A stretch of 32,605 bases of DNA from Altererythrobacter sp. (GCA_029265155.1 JAJUJV010000011.1:1-32605), one strand, 5' to 3'; shown: positions 18,489 to 26,170, counted from the stretch's first letter. Numbers and translations are program-made. Notes: generated from the letters alone by a model not told the origin.

Positions 18489-19690
18489 TGGGCCGACGCC
18501 TGTCCGCCCCCGTCTCCAGCCACCGGATTGACGCGATCGCCTTCGTTGAGGAAGCCACCGGCGCGCACGACGATCCGCTCTCCGCCCGCCAGGCCGCCGG
18601 TGATGGCGATACCCTGATCGGTGACAATGCCGGTTGTCACGTCGCGGCGTTCAACCCGGTTGTCCTGGCCTACGATATAGACGTAGCTGCCGCGCTCGTC
18701 CGACATGATGGCGCTTTCCGGAAGCCGCGGAGCCACGATCGTCCCGCGAGAAATTTGCGCTGAGGCGAAGCCGCCGGGTCGCAACGCCGGGTCGTACGGC
18801 ATCGCGCAGCGGGCCACGCCCTGGCGGTCCTGCTCGTCGATAACGGGCGAGATTTGCCAAATCTGGCACGTGAAGGTCTTGCCGCTGCCGACCGGCGTTA
18901 CCGTGGCCGTGGCGCCGACCGAAAGCACCGCCAGATCGTCTTCATTGACCTCGGCCAGCAGCTCCATCTCGCCACCGCGCGCGATCGTGAACAGCGGTGT
19001 CCCGCCGGCGCTGACAACCTGGCCCGGCTCAACGTCGCGTTCCAGCACCAGCCCTGCCGCGGGGGACACGATGTTGAGCCGCGCATTACGGGCCAGCAGT
19101 TCCCGATACTGGGCCTCAGCGACCTGAACGCGCGCTACGGCCGCATCGCGCGTGGCAGTGAGGCGATCGACGTCGGCCTGGCTGATGAAGCCGCGGTCCA
19201 CCAGCTGCAATGCGCGATCGAGATTGGCTTGGGCGAGTTCGGCATCGGCGCGCGCAACTTCGATCTGCGCCGCAGAGCTCTGCGCCTGCTGAGTCTGTAC
19301 GGAGCGGTCGATAACGAGCAGCGGCTGACCTGCCCGCACCCAATCGCCGGGTTCGACCAGGACGGAGACGACCCGACCGCCTTCCCCAACCACACCGACC
19401 GGCATCGGCCGCCGCGCGGCCAGCGTGCCGGTGGCGCTGATCTCGCCCTGCACCGAGGTCTGACCGGGTGATACTACAGTGACGGTCGGCACTTGCTCGC
19501 CCGCCTGCGGCTGAAACGGCGCCTCTTCACCGCCGCCGTAAAGCAGCAGAGCGCCGCCCGCGAGCAGCGCAAGAACGATCCCGGCGCCAATGATGATCCG
19601 CCGCCGGCGGCTACGCGCCGGCTCGAACTCGACGTCCTCGGCAACCCTGGGGGCTCCGCTCAGGTCAGCCACTTTCGCTTCGTAGTTCAT
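18485..19690 (-). CDS. RND efflux periplasmic adaptor subunit (HlyD/AcrA-like)
   Basis: The 401-residue adaptor bridges the RND permease and an outer-membrane channel. A short cytoplasmic N-terminus ends in an arginine cluster and is followed by one membrane anchor (about residues 32-51), so it is anchored by a helix, not a lipid. The lipoyl-like half motif GRVVSVLVEPGDWVRAGQPLL and the returning half VSPAAGLVLERDVEPGQVV flank a helical hairpin (about 130-195, rich in Ala and Gln). Beta-barrel and membrane-proximal domains follow, for example ALRPGGFASAQI. It is first in the operon, overlapping the permease gene by ATGA. The 285 nt before it carry no recognisable regulator gene or operator. 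Confidence 0.92.
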   Translation of the reverse strand: MNYEAKVADLSGAPRVAEDVEFEPARSRRRRIIIGAGIVLALLAGGALLLYGGGEEAPFQPQAGEQVPTVTVVSPGQTSVQGEISATGTLAARRPMPVGVVGEGGRVVSVLVEPGDWVRAGQPLLVIDRSVQTQQAQSSAAQIEVARADAELAQANLDRALQLVDRGFISQADVDRLTATRDAAVARVQVAEAQYRELLARNARLNIVSPAAGLVLERDVEPGQVVSAGGTPLFTIARGGEMELLAEVNEDDLAVLSVGATATVTPVGSGKTFTCQIWQISPVIDEQDRQGVARCAMPYDPALRPGGFASAQISRGTIVAPRLPESAIMSDERGSYVYIVGQDNRVERRDVTTGIVTDQGIAITGGLAGGERIVVRAGGFLNEGDRVNPVAGDGGGQASAQ

Positions 19691-19885
19691 CCGCGCATCA
19701 GCCTCAGAGCCTATCCCCCGAACGGCGGGCTAGCTTACCATGTTAATCCCGCATCGCACCGATGGCGAGGCAGTTTCTGGGCGGGCGACATAGACGCGCG
19801 GCCGCGTGACGGCAACGCGCTACTCTATCAACTCCGATCCGGAATCGACGAAAGACAAGTCTATCGCGTCTCCGAAATAGAAGAA

Positions 19886-19917
19886 ACAGGGGCGCTCCGT
19901 CACGCGGGCGCCCCTGT
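19886..19917 (-). terminator. Intrinsic terminator of the GlsB-like gene
   Basis: ACAGGGGCGC and GCGCCCCTGT form a perfect 10-bp stem around a 12-nt loop. On the minus strand it is followed by a T-rich tail (TTTCTTCTATTT), about 60 nt after the stop codon of the GlsB-like gene. The plus-strand side has ACTATTTTG, so it may work both ways. The rest of the 285-nt gap holds only the short inverted repeat GAACG-TCT-CGTTC; I see no gene in it. Confidence 0.85.
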
Positions 19918-19975
19918 ACTATTTTGTATCAAATTGTCGGACCCACCGGTCAGGCGGGACGAACGTCTCGTTCTG

Positions 19976-20242
19976 TTAGCGGACGCGGCCGCGCTGCACG
20001 AGGTTGACGATCCCCAGAAGAACAATCGCGCCCAGCAAGGCGATCACGAACGCGCCGAGATCGAACCGCTGAATGCTTCCGCCGAAGCCGAGCAAAGGCG
20101 CGAGAACGGCATTACCGATCAGCGCGCCGACAATGCCGACGATGATGTTCCAGAGAATGCCCATCGAGGCGTCGCGGCGCATGACGATGCTCGCCAACCA
20201 ACCGGCCACGCCCCCCACGATTATTGCTATGATCCAGCCCAT
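19976..20242 (-). CDS. GlsB/YeaQ/YmgE family stress-response membrane protein
   Basis: This 88-residue protein is almost entirely hydrophobic, with about three membrane segments (roughly residues 2-20, 28-48 and 60-82). It has the family's glycine signatures: MGWIIAIIVGGVAGWLAS, then MGILWNIIVGIVGALIGN. The family (transglycosylase-associated protein) is commonly stress induced, but its biochemical role is unknown. The ATG is chosen over longer upstream readings because a strong AGGAGG lies just before it and the conserved sequence starts here. A canonical EcfG-type promoter lies about 50 nt upstream, giving a short leader of about 40 nt, and a strong terminator follows, so it is a single-gene stress unit. 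Confidence 0.9.
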   Translation of the reverse strand: MGWIIAIIVGGVAGWLASIVMRRDASMGILWNIIVGIVGALIGNAVLAPLLGFGGSIQRFDLGAFVIALLGAIVLLGIVNLVQRGRVR

Positions 20243-20288
20243 TACAGGTCCTCCTGTTCGCCGCACTTCATGTGCATACGCCCCTCCA

Positions 20289-20313
20289 AACGGAGCGTAC
20301 GCAAATGCGTTCC
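20289..20313 (-). promoter_or_regulatory. EcfG-type general-stress promoter (GGAAC-N16-CGTT)
   Basis: On the minus strand GGAAC (20313-20309) is followed after exactly 16 nt by CGTT (20292-20289) and then TGG. This is a perfect match to the EcfG consensus and it faces the GlsB-like stress gene. The spacer includes the 8-bp palindrome GCGTACGC. The downstream AGGAGG and ATG are at a natural distance. Confidence 0.75.
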
Positions 20314-20379
20314 CCGAGCTCCGGGCCACAGTTGGGGCGGTGGGAGCCAAGTTATTGCGAATGCGACGAAAAGGAAGAA

Positions 20380-20679
20380 TCAATACTTGAGCTGACGCTC
20401 GTAAAGATCGCGGTAGTGCTGAATCCGCGTCACCCTCAAGCCCTGCATGCCCGAACGATCCACCGCGCGCTGCCAGCTGGCAAACTCCTCAAGCGTGAGA
20501 TTGTAGCGCTCGAGCACTTCGTCGATGGTCAGCAAGCCGCCGTTGACCGCGGCGACGACCTCTGCCTTGCGGCGGACCACCCAGCGCTTGGTATTCGGCG
20601 AGGGCAAGTCGGCGAGGGTCAGCGGCTCACCAAGCGGCCCGATCACCTGCGCGGGGCGGATTTTCTGGTTCTCAATCAT
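20380..20679 (-). CDS. sciP: DUF1153 protein, SciP-type small CtrA-inhibitory regulator
   Basis: The 99-residue protein matches DUF1153/SciP throughout: VIGPLGEPLTLADLPSPNTK, RWVVRRKAEVVAAVNGGLL, a helix-turn-helix region (TIDEVLERYNLTLEEFASW) and the closing GLRVTRIQHYR. In Caulobacter, SciP binds the master regulator CtrA and DNA and blocks CtrA-dependent transcription during G1. The role here is inferred by orthology. The ATG abuts the TAG of the upstream gene with no gap, and its GAGGAA ribosome-binding site lies inside that gene's last codons, so translation is coupled. I see no clear TTAA-N7-TTAA CtrA site or GANTC methylation site just upstream. Confidence 0.92.
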   Translation of the reverse strand: MIENQKIRPAQVIGPLGEPLTLADLPSPNTKRWVVRRKAEVVAAVNGGLLTIDEVLERYNLTLEEFASWQRAVDRSGMQGLRVTRIQHYRDLYERQLKY

Positions 20680-20994
20680 CTAGTTCCTCGCCACGCCGGA
20701 TGCATCGCGATGCACGGCCGAGGCGGAAATGCCCGCATGGCCTTTGCCATTGCCTAAATCTTCAAGGTTAACCGCGCGTTTGCCGTCGTGATGGGCAGCC
20801 ATCCGGCGAGCGCTACGAGCATCGAAGCTGCCTTTCGAGTTCGGCGCGCGGCCTCCCAGCGAGTCGCGCAGGTTCCGTGCGGCCGCAAGCCGGGCGACGA
20901 GCTCGGACCAGCTGAGCGGGCGCAGCGCGTCGCTCTCGAGCGGCTCTCCGAGCGGGTGAAAGGTGGCAGGGTTAGGCGGTTTTCCCTCGAACAT
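20680..20994 (-). CDS. Hypothetical protein of about 104 residues, translationally coupled to sciP
   Basis: I do not assign a function. The protein is soluble, with no signal peptide or membrane segment. Its most ordered-looking part is near the N-terminus, FHPLGEPLESDALRPLSW and then SELVARLAAARNLRDSLGG, an amphipathic helix. The rest is basic and polar (SFDARSARRMAAHHDGKR) with a disordered-looking tail. Support for it being real: same strand as sciP, stop codon directly adjacent to the sciP ATG, and provision of the sciP ribosome-binding site. I choose the ATG at MFEGKPPN; an in-frame ATG 30 nt earlier (MLTVASLTGG) would place the start beside a palindrome. Neither start has a strong Shine-Dalgarno. 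Confidence 0.6.
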   Translation of the reverse strand: MFEGKPPNPATFHPLGEPLESDALRPLSWSELVARLAAARNLRDSLGGRAPNSKGSFDARSARRMAAHHDGKRAVNLEDLGNGKGHAGISASAVHRDASGVARN

Positions 20995-21025
20995 GCCGCC
21001 AGTTAGGCTGGCAACGGTCAACATC

Positions 21026-21046
21026 GGGTAAAGCCGCGGTTTACCC
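21026..21046. promoter_or_regulatory. Perfect inverted repeat between divergent genes, possible operator
   Basis: GGGTAAA and TTTACCC are exact inverted repeats separated by GCCGCGG, whose core CCGCGG is itself palindromic. No T-run follows. It lies in the 106-nt gap between the minus-strand gene paired with sciP and plus-strand mnmA, where an operator for either promoter would be expected. The right arm continues into CCCTGTATTAGGG, a second imperfect repeat. Confidence 0.45.
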
Positions 21047-21100
21047 TGTATTAGGGCGCAGCAATGGCTTTCGGAGGCCAGCGGGTGTAGGGGGCCGGCG

Positions 21101-22258
21101 ATGAAGCCGCCTACCCTGTCCATGACCGATGCCGCCGCGCTGTTCGAGTTGCCGCGCGCCGCTGAGGCGTGCCGGATCGTCGTGGCCATGTCGGGCGGGG
21201 TCGACAGCTCGGTCGTCGCGGCCCTCGCAGCGTCGACCGGCGCGGAAGTCATCGGCATTACGCTCCAGCTCTACGACTATGGCGCGGCGACCGGCCGCAA
21301 AGGCGCGTGCTGCGCCGGCGACGACATCCGTGATGCACGCAACGTGGCCGACCGGCTGGGGATCGCCCATTACGTGTTCGATCACGAGAGCCGCTTCCGC
21401 GAGGACGTGGTCGAGCGGTTCGCCGACGATTACCTTGCCGGGCGAACGCCGATTCCCTGCGTCCGCTGCAACATGGGGCCGAAGTTCACCGACCTGCTGA
21501 GCATGGCCAAGGAACTCGGCGCGGACTGCCTGGTGACCGGACACTACGTGCGGCGGATTGAAGGTGCGGCGGGGCCGGAACTGCACCGGGCGCTCGATCC
21601 GGCGCGCGACCAGTCGTACTTCCTCTACGCGACGACCGACGAGCAACTGGCATTCTTGCGCTTTCCGCTGGGCGGCCTGCCGAAGCAGGAGGTGCGCCGC
21701 ATCGCCGAAAGCTACGGTCTGTCCGTGGCGGCCAAGCCCGACAGCCAGGACATCTGCTTCGTGCCCGACGGTAATTACGCGAAGATCGTCCGCTCACTAC
21801 GGCCGCAAGGCGCGCGGGCCGGAAGGATCGTTCATGCCGTGACGGGCGAGGTGATGGGGGAACATGCCGGGGTAATCCATTACACCGTCGGCCAGCGGCG
21901 CGGCCTGGAGATAGGCGGTCAGCCCGAGCCGCTCTATGTCGTCGGCATCGATGCCGAAGCGGCGGAAGTCAAAGTGGGCCCGAAGCGGCTGCTCGCCGTG
22001 GCTGCGGCGCACTTGTCGGAAACGAACCGGATCGGGCCGCTCCCCGACGTGCCGCTGAGTGCCAAAGTGCGCTCGATGGCGCGGCCGGTAGCGGTGACGC
22101 TGGAAGGACCGCTGGGCGCAGGAGCCGAAACCACGATCCGCTTCGCCGAGCCCGAGTACGGCGTCGCGCCAGGCCAAGCCGCAGTGCTCTATGCCGGAGA
22201 CCGGGTAGTCGGCGGCGGCTGGATCGAAAGCACCGAGCCCGTCGCGGACAACCTTTAG
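21101..22258 (+). CDS. mnmA: tRNA-specific 2-thiouridylase MnmA
   Basis: MnmA thiolates U34 of Lys, Glu and Gln tRNAs using ATP and a persulfide relay. The 385-residue protein has the PP-loop [15 protein letters not shown], the [20 protein letters not shown] block, the catalytic CVRC (Cys120/Cys123) and the second catalytic Cys219 in [12 protein letters not shown]. The central [13 protein letters not shown] and C-terminal beta-barrel features ([17 protein letters not shown], and [19 protein letters not shown]) are complete. An AGGGGG precedes the first ATG; a second in-frame ATG seven codons later is possible. It is monocistronic, divergent from the sciP unit, and its TAG overlaps the stop of the small gene on the other strand. 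Confidence 0.97.
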   Translation: MKPPTLSMTDAAALFELPRAAEACRIVVAMSGGVDSSVVAALAASTGAEVIGITLQLYDYGAATGRKGACCAGDDIRDARNVADRLGIAHYVFDHESRFREDVVERFADDYLAGRTPIPCVRCNMGPKFTDLLSMAKELGADCLVTGHYVRRIEGAAGPELHRALDPARDQSYFLYATTDEQLAFLRFPLGGLPKQEVRRIAESYGLSVAAKPDSQDICFVPDGNYAKIVRSLRPQGARAGRIVHAVTGEVMGEHAGVIHYTVGQRRGLEIGGQPEPLYVVGIDAEAAEVKVGPKRLLAVAAAHLSETNRIGPLPDVPLSAKVRSMARPVAVTLEGPLGAGAETTIRFAEPEYGVAPGQAAVLYAGDRVVGGGWIESTEPVADNL

Positions 22259-22602
22259 CCGTCCCACGGCTCCAACAGGCAGCCGAACCCATCGCGGTGA
22301 CGGGCGGTGGCGCTGGAGAGCAGCGGAACGCGGGCGGTTACGCTCTTGGTTTCCGGGTCGTCGCTGAGGAAGACGACTTCCATCCCTGGCTCGAAATCCT
22401 TCTCGCAATCTTCCAGGCTGCGGCCGGCGACATAGCGGCAGGCGCAAGCGGTGCGCGCGCCATATGCCGCGCCGGTCGTGGTATAACCACCGATCGGCTC
22501 TCGGTAGAACCACGCTACGCCGCCCACCAGAACTGCAACGGCGAGCAGAGCGGAGGGCCATATCCGCCGACTAGCTCCCTTGCTTCGCTTTGCGGTTGCC
22601 AT
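22255..22602 (-). CDS. Small single-membrane-segment hypothetical protein with four cysteines
   Basis: I do not recognise a named family. The 115 residues have a basic N-terminus ([13 protein letters not shown]), one hydrophobic segment (about residues 14-31) and a C-terminal domain predicted outside the cytoplasm. That domain holds Cys residues in [15 protein letters not shown] and FGCLLEPW, which could form disulfides in the periplasm. The segment is an uncleaved anchor or a signal peptide. Its ATG lies only 31 nt from the start of the divergent beta-lactamase-fold lipoprotein gene, and its TAA overlaps the mnmA TAG. Genomic context suggests a cell-envelope role with the neighbouring lipoprotein, but this is inference. 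Confidence 0.7.
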   Translation of the reverse strand: MATAKRSKGASRRIWPSALLAVAVLVGGVAWFYREPIGGYTTTGAAYGARTACACRYVAGRSLEDCEKDFEPGMEVVFLSDDPETKSVTARVPLLSSATARHRDGFGCLLEPWDG

Positions 22603-22633
22603 AGCCCGATGCCTGGAGGAAGAACGCGCGCCG

Positions 22634-23764
22634 ATGCCGCGCTTGCCCTCCCCTAGCTACCTCGCCGCGATGCTGCCAGCCCTTCTGCTGGCCGCGTGCG
22701 GCGATTCGACGCCGCCGGCCGAGCCGCCTTTGCCGCCCGGCGCGCTGGAGGCGGTCGCGGAGCAGCCCGGGGTCAATCGCGAGCGACTGGCCCGTGCGGT
22801 GGACGCGCTGTTCACGCGCGATGACATCGGCGAGACCCGAGCGGTCATCGTCATGCACGCAGGCGAGACGGCCGCCGAGCGTTATAGCGACGGTTATGGG
22901 CCAGAGACGCCGTTCCTCGGCTGGTCAATGTCGAAGACGGTAACAGCGGTGATGATGGGCATGCTCGTTGCCGACGGGCGCCTCGACCTCGACCAGTCTC
23001 CGCCAATTCCGGCCTGGCAGCGGGCCGGCGATCCGCGCGGCGAGATCACGCTACGCCAGTTGCTGCAGATGCGGTCCGGCCTGCGGCACGAGGAGAAGGC
23101 CGAACCTGTCTACACCTCGTACGAAGTGCGGATGATGTTCCTCGACGGCCGCGACGATATGGCTGGCTGGGCCGAAGCGCAGCCGCTCGACAGCGAGCCG
23201 GGCCGCGTGTTCAACTATTCGACCCCGACCGGCATGATCTTGGCGGACATTGCCGCTCGCATCCTTACGCCCAACGGCAGCGCTGCCGAGCGACAGAGGG
23301 CGGTTGCGGAGTACCTCAATGCCCGCCTGGCGGTGCCGCTCGGAATGCATTCGCTGGTCGCGGAATACGACCGCGCCGGCACGATGATGGGCGGCAGCAT
23401 GATCTGGGCGAGCGCGCCGGACTGGGCCCGCTTCGGCGAGTTCCTGCGCCACAAGGGCTCGGTTCGCGGCGCGCAGATCGTTCCGCGCGGCTGGGTCGAG
23501 TTCATGATCCGACCCAACCCGCGAGCGCCCGATTATGGCGCGATGGTCTGGCTCAACCAGCCGTCGGGCGGCGAGCGTCAGGTGCTGTTCCCTAATCGCG
23601 GCCCGGACAACCTGTTCGCCGCGGTCGGCCACCTCGGCCAATACATCCTCGTGGCGCCGGATCAGAAGCTGACCGTCGTCCGGCTCGGCAAGACCGACCA
23701 GGAGGAGCGGCCGGCACTGGTCGACGCCTTGGCCGATGTGGTGTCGCTCTACGTCGAGAGGTAG
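22634..23764 (+). CDS. Serine hydrolase lipoprotein, beta-lactamase / class C fold
   Basis: The 376-residue protein has a lipoprotein signal with lipobox LLAAC (Cys22), so it is periplasm-facing and lipid anchored. The catalytic SxxK is Ser98-Met-Ser-Lys101 in GWSMSKTV. The second motif reads NYSTPTGM, Tyr-Ser-Thr where class C enzymes have Tyr-x-Asn. GHLGQY near the C-terminus fits the HxG third motif of EstB-type esterases better than the KTG of true beta-lactamases. Activity may be esterase, D-aminopeptidase or transpeptidase-like; resistance should not be assumed. The ATG is chosen for the lipoprotein signal and a GGAGGA about 13 nt upstream. Its 3' end overlaps the convergent phzF-like gene by 16 nt. 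Confidence 0.88.
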   Translation: MPRLPSPSYLAAMLPALLLAACGDSTPPAEPPLPPGALEAVAEQPGVNRERLARAVDALFTRDDIGETRAVIVMHAGETAAERYSDGYGPETPFLGWSMSKTVTAVMMGMLVADGRLDLDQSPPIPAWQRAGDPRGEITLRQLLQMRSGLRHEEKAEPVYTSYEVRMMFLDGRDDMAGWAEAQPLDSEPGRVFNYSTPTGMILADIAARILTPNGSAAERQRAVAEYLNARLAVPLGMHSLVAEYDRAGTMMGGSMIWASAPDWARFGEFLRHKGSVRGAQIVPRGWVEFMIRPNPRAPDYGAMVWLNQPSGGERQVLFPNRGPDNLFAAVGHLGQYILVAPDQKLTVVRLGKTDQEERPALVDALADVVSLYVER

Positions 23765-24555
23765 AATGTTCCTTCGACGACGGTGACGCACCGGCCGCCG
23801 AGCCACGCCCTATCACCGTCGAGCCGGCAGACGAGGTCGCCGCCGCGAGCGGACGCCTGATGGGCGGTGAAGCGGTCGCGGCCGAGGCGCGCGGCCCAGA
23901 ACGGCGTGAGCACCGCGTGAGCTGAACCCGTGACGCTGTCTTCGTCGACCCCTGCGCCGGGCACGAAGACCCGGCTGACCACGTCGGTCGCCACTCCCGG
24001 CGCGGTGCAGATGAATTGATGATCGCCCAGTTGCGCCAGTCCACGCAGGTCCGGGGAGAGATCGCGGACCTGCTGCTCTCGCTCGAACAAGAACACGTCG
24101 TAACGGTCGGCGCTGCGCCAGACCTCCACCGGCTGCGCCCCGAGCAGAGCGATCGCTTCAGGCCACGCCCCGGGATGGGTCGTGATGGCAGGAAAAGCCA
24201 GTTCCAGCGCGTCGCCCGGCAAGCGCCGAACTTCGAGGATGCCGGCCTGCCGCGTTCGAAAGGTCACGCGGTCGCCGCCGTCCCGCTGCAGGAGCAAGTG
24301 TCCGCTCGCCAGTGTCGCATGGCCGCACAAGCGGATTTCACATGCCGGCGTAAACCAGCGCAGCTCCCATTCGGCGCCGTCCGCTGGCTCAGGCACGAGG
24401 AAGGCGGTTTCGGCAAACATGTTCTCGGCCGCTATGGCTTGGAGCACTGGGTCCGGCAGCCATTCGCCAAGCACCATGACCGCGGCCTGATTGCCGGAGA
24501 AAGGTCGGTCGGCGAAGGCATCGACATGCCAATAGGGCAGCGCGGCAGAATTCAT
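23749..24555 (-). CDS. PhzF-family isomerase/epimerase
   Basis: The 268-residue protein starts YWHVDAFADRPFSGNQAAV, the PhzF N-terminal signature (hVDaFtd.pf.GNpaaV). The catalytic Glu49 lies in NMFAETAFLV, RWFTPACEIRLCGHATLAS forms the proton-shuttling active-site strand, and DEDSVTGSAHAVL is the C-terminal glycine loop. PhzF itself isomerises trans-2,3-dihydro-3-hydroxyanthranilate in phenazine synthesis, but no phenazine genes are present and most family members have unknown substrates. It is the third gene of a pdxH-CDF-phzF unit; its ATG overlaps the CDF stop as ATGA. The 16-nt overlap with the convergent serine hydrolase gene leaves no room for a terminator between them. Confidence 0.92.
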   Translation of the reverse strand: MNSAALPYWHVDAFADRPFSGNQAAVMVLGEWLPDPVLQAIAAENMFAETAFLVPEPADGAEWELRWFTPACEIRLCGHATLASGHLLLQRDGGDRVTFRTRQAGILEVRRLPGDALELAFPAITTHPGAWPEAIALLGAQPVEVWRSADRYDVFLFEREQQVRDLSPDLRGLAQLGDHQFICTAPGVATDVVSRVFVPGAGVDEDSVTGSAHAVLTPFWAARLGRDRFTAHQASARGGDLVCRLDGDRAWLGGRCVTVVEGTFYLST

Positions 24556-25487
24556 GTCTCGTTCTCCAGCCTGGCGAACTCGTCGGCTTCGACGAGCTTG
24601 TTGCCGGGCTCGTCGACATGACCTTCGGGATCGATGTGGATCAGCAGCTCGATGTCCGGAAAGGCTTGAGTAAGATCCCGTTCGACCCGGTCGATGATGG
24701 CATGGGCTTCGGCCACGGTCATCGCCGGCGGGAGATCGACATGGAACTGGACGAAGTCGCGGTTACCGCTGGTCCGGGTGCGCAAGTCGTGAAGCTTCGA
24801 CAGCTCCGGATGCCGTGCGGCTAGCTCGACGAAGCGCAGCCGCTTCTCCTCAGGCCATTCGCGATCCATTAGATTGTCGATGGCCTCGCGCGAGGCGCTC
24901 CACGCACCCCATAACAACCAAGCGGCGATGGCCAGCCCGAACAGCGGGTCCGATTGCGAGAAGCCGAGGTACTGATCGAACACCAGAGCAGCGATCACCG
25001 CCAAATTGAGCAGCAAGTCCGAACGGTAGTGAATGTTGTCGGTCCGGATCGCCAGCGAGCCGGTCTTGCGGATGACGTGCCGCTGCCAAGCCAGCAACAC
25101 CAGCGTAGCAGCGATCGCCACGAACGAAACGACGATACCCTGCTCTGCCGCTTCGGTGCGGCTGCCTTCGGCCAGATCGAGCACGGCCCTGAACGCAATG
25201 CCGCCCGCCGAAAGCACGATCAGGATGACCTGCACCATGGCCGCCAGAGCTTCTGCCTTGCCGTGGCCGAAGCGATGATCCTCATCCGGCGGATGGGCAG
25301 CGATCCAGACCCCGAGCAGCGTCGCCAGACTCGCCACCAAGTCCAGCGTGGTATCCGCGAGGCTGCCGAGCATCGCGGTGGAGCCGGTGCGCCATACCGC
25401 CCAGGCCTTCAAGCCGCCCAGGAACAGCGCCATCGCGATCGACGCGAAGGCAGCGCTGCGCGTGAGCGATGCCCGCTGATCGTTCAC
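24552..25487 (-). CDS. Cation diffusion facilitator, FieF-type (Zn/Fe efflux)
   Basis: CDF proteins export divalent metals by proton antiport across the inner membrane. The 311-residue protein shows six hydrophobic segments. Metal site A residues match FieF: DxxxD in SLADTTLDL (TM2) and HxxxD in IHYRSDLLLN (TM5). The TM2-3 loop HPPDEDHRFGHGKAEALAA is the family signature. A cytoplasmic domain follows with HVDLPPAMTVAEAHAIIDRVE and ELLIHIDPEGH. An in-frame GTG 24 nt earlier would overlap pdxH by 28 nt; I prefer the GTG that overlaps the pdxH TGA as GTGA. Which metal it moves cannot be read from the sequence. Confidence 0.9.
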   Translation of the reverse strand: MNDQRASLTRSAAFASIAMALFLGGLKAWAVWRTGSTAMLGSLADTTLDLVASLATLLGVWIAAHPPDEDHRFGHGKAEALAAMVQVILIVLSAGGIAFRAVLDLAEGSRTEAAEQGIVVSFVAIAATLVLLAWQRHVIRKTGSLAIRTDNIHYRSDLLLNLAVIAALVFDQYLGFSQSDPLFGLAIAAWLLWGAWSASREAIDNLMDREWPEEKRLRFVELAARHPELSKLHDLRTRTSGNRDFVQFHVDLPPAMTVAEAHAIIDRVERDLTQAFPDIELLIHIDPEGHVDEPGNKLVEADEFARLENET

Positions 25488-26086
25488 GGGTAGAGCAGCG
25501 AGCTGGTCCACCCGGCGCGGTCACGCACGAACTGGCGGCGCTCGTGCAGCCGGTGCTCGCGGTTGATCCAGAACTCTATGCGCTGCGGCGACAGGCGAAA
25601 GCCGGTCCAGTGCGGCGGCCGCGGCACGGCGCCGTCGGGATACTGTGCGCGCAGCTGATCGACGCGCGCGATATAGGTCTCGCGAGCGTCGAGCGGACGC
25701 GACTGGTCCGAAGCCGCCGAGCCAAGGCGCGAATCCGGATGGCGCGAGGCGAAGTAGGCATCCGCCTGCTCCGCTCCCACTTCCACGAGCGGTCCTTCGA
25801 TGCGGATCTGCCGTCCCAGCGACTTCCAGTGGAACAGCAGCGCCGCTCTGGGGTTGGCGCGGATTTCCTCACCCTTGCGGCTCTGGACGTTGGTGTAAAA
25901 CACGAAACCATCCGGCCCCCGCCCCTTGAGCAGCACCATACGTACTGATGGCGCCCCGTCCGGTGTAGCCGTTGCCAGCGCCATGGCGTTCGCATCGTTG
26001 GGCTCGCTCGAGGCCGCTTCGGCGAACCAGGCGTCAAACAAGGCGAAGGGGTCGCCGTGAGGGATGGCTTCCTGATCGGACTTCAT
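25484..26086 (-). CDS. pdxH: Pyridoxamine 5'-phosphate oxidase
   Basis: PdxH oxidises pyridoxine or pyridoxamine phosphate to PLP, using FMN and oxygen. The 200-residue protein has SVRMVLLKGRGPDGFVFYTN, SRKGEEIRANPRAALLFHW and GRQIRIEGPLVEV, which form the FMN-binding barrel. Its end WINREHRLHERRQFV matches the PdxH C-terminal dimer motif, closing in LLYP rather than the commoner RLxP. The frame stays open upstream, but MKSDQEAIPHGDPF is the natural start. It leads the pdxH-CDF-phzF operon and is divergent from the J-domain gene across 84 nt, in which I see no clear promoter. The need for FMN links it functionally, not by position, to ribF in this window. Confidence 0.95.
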   Translation of the reverse strand: MKSDQEAIPHGDPFALFDAWFAEAASSEPNDANAMALATATPDGAPSVRMVLLKGRGPDGFVFYTNVQSRKGEEIRANPRAALLFHWKSLGRQIRIEGPLVEVGAEQADAYFASRHPDSRLGSAASDQSRPLDARETYIARVDQLRAQYPDGAVPRPPHWTGFRLSPQRIEFWINREHRLHERRQFVRDRAGWTSSLLYP

Positions 26087-26170
26087 GGGGTCTGCCCTAT
26101 CGGTTAGCCCCTGAATAGGAAAGCGCCGGCGTGCTTGCGCCCCTGCACTGTTCTGCCTAGCTAACACGCC

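Noticed and set aside
19691-19975. Possible tRNA or small protein gene in the 285-nt gap
   Set aside because: No cloverleaf-like arms or frame with a ribosome-binding site; the only clear structure is the GlsB-gene terminator.
20766-20773. GGTTAACC as a CtrA-binding site upstream of sciP
   Set aside because: Only one TTAA half-site; no second TTAA at 7-nt spacing, and the site lies in the coding end of the upstream gene.
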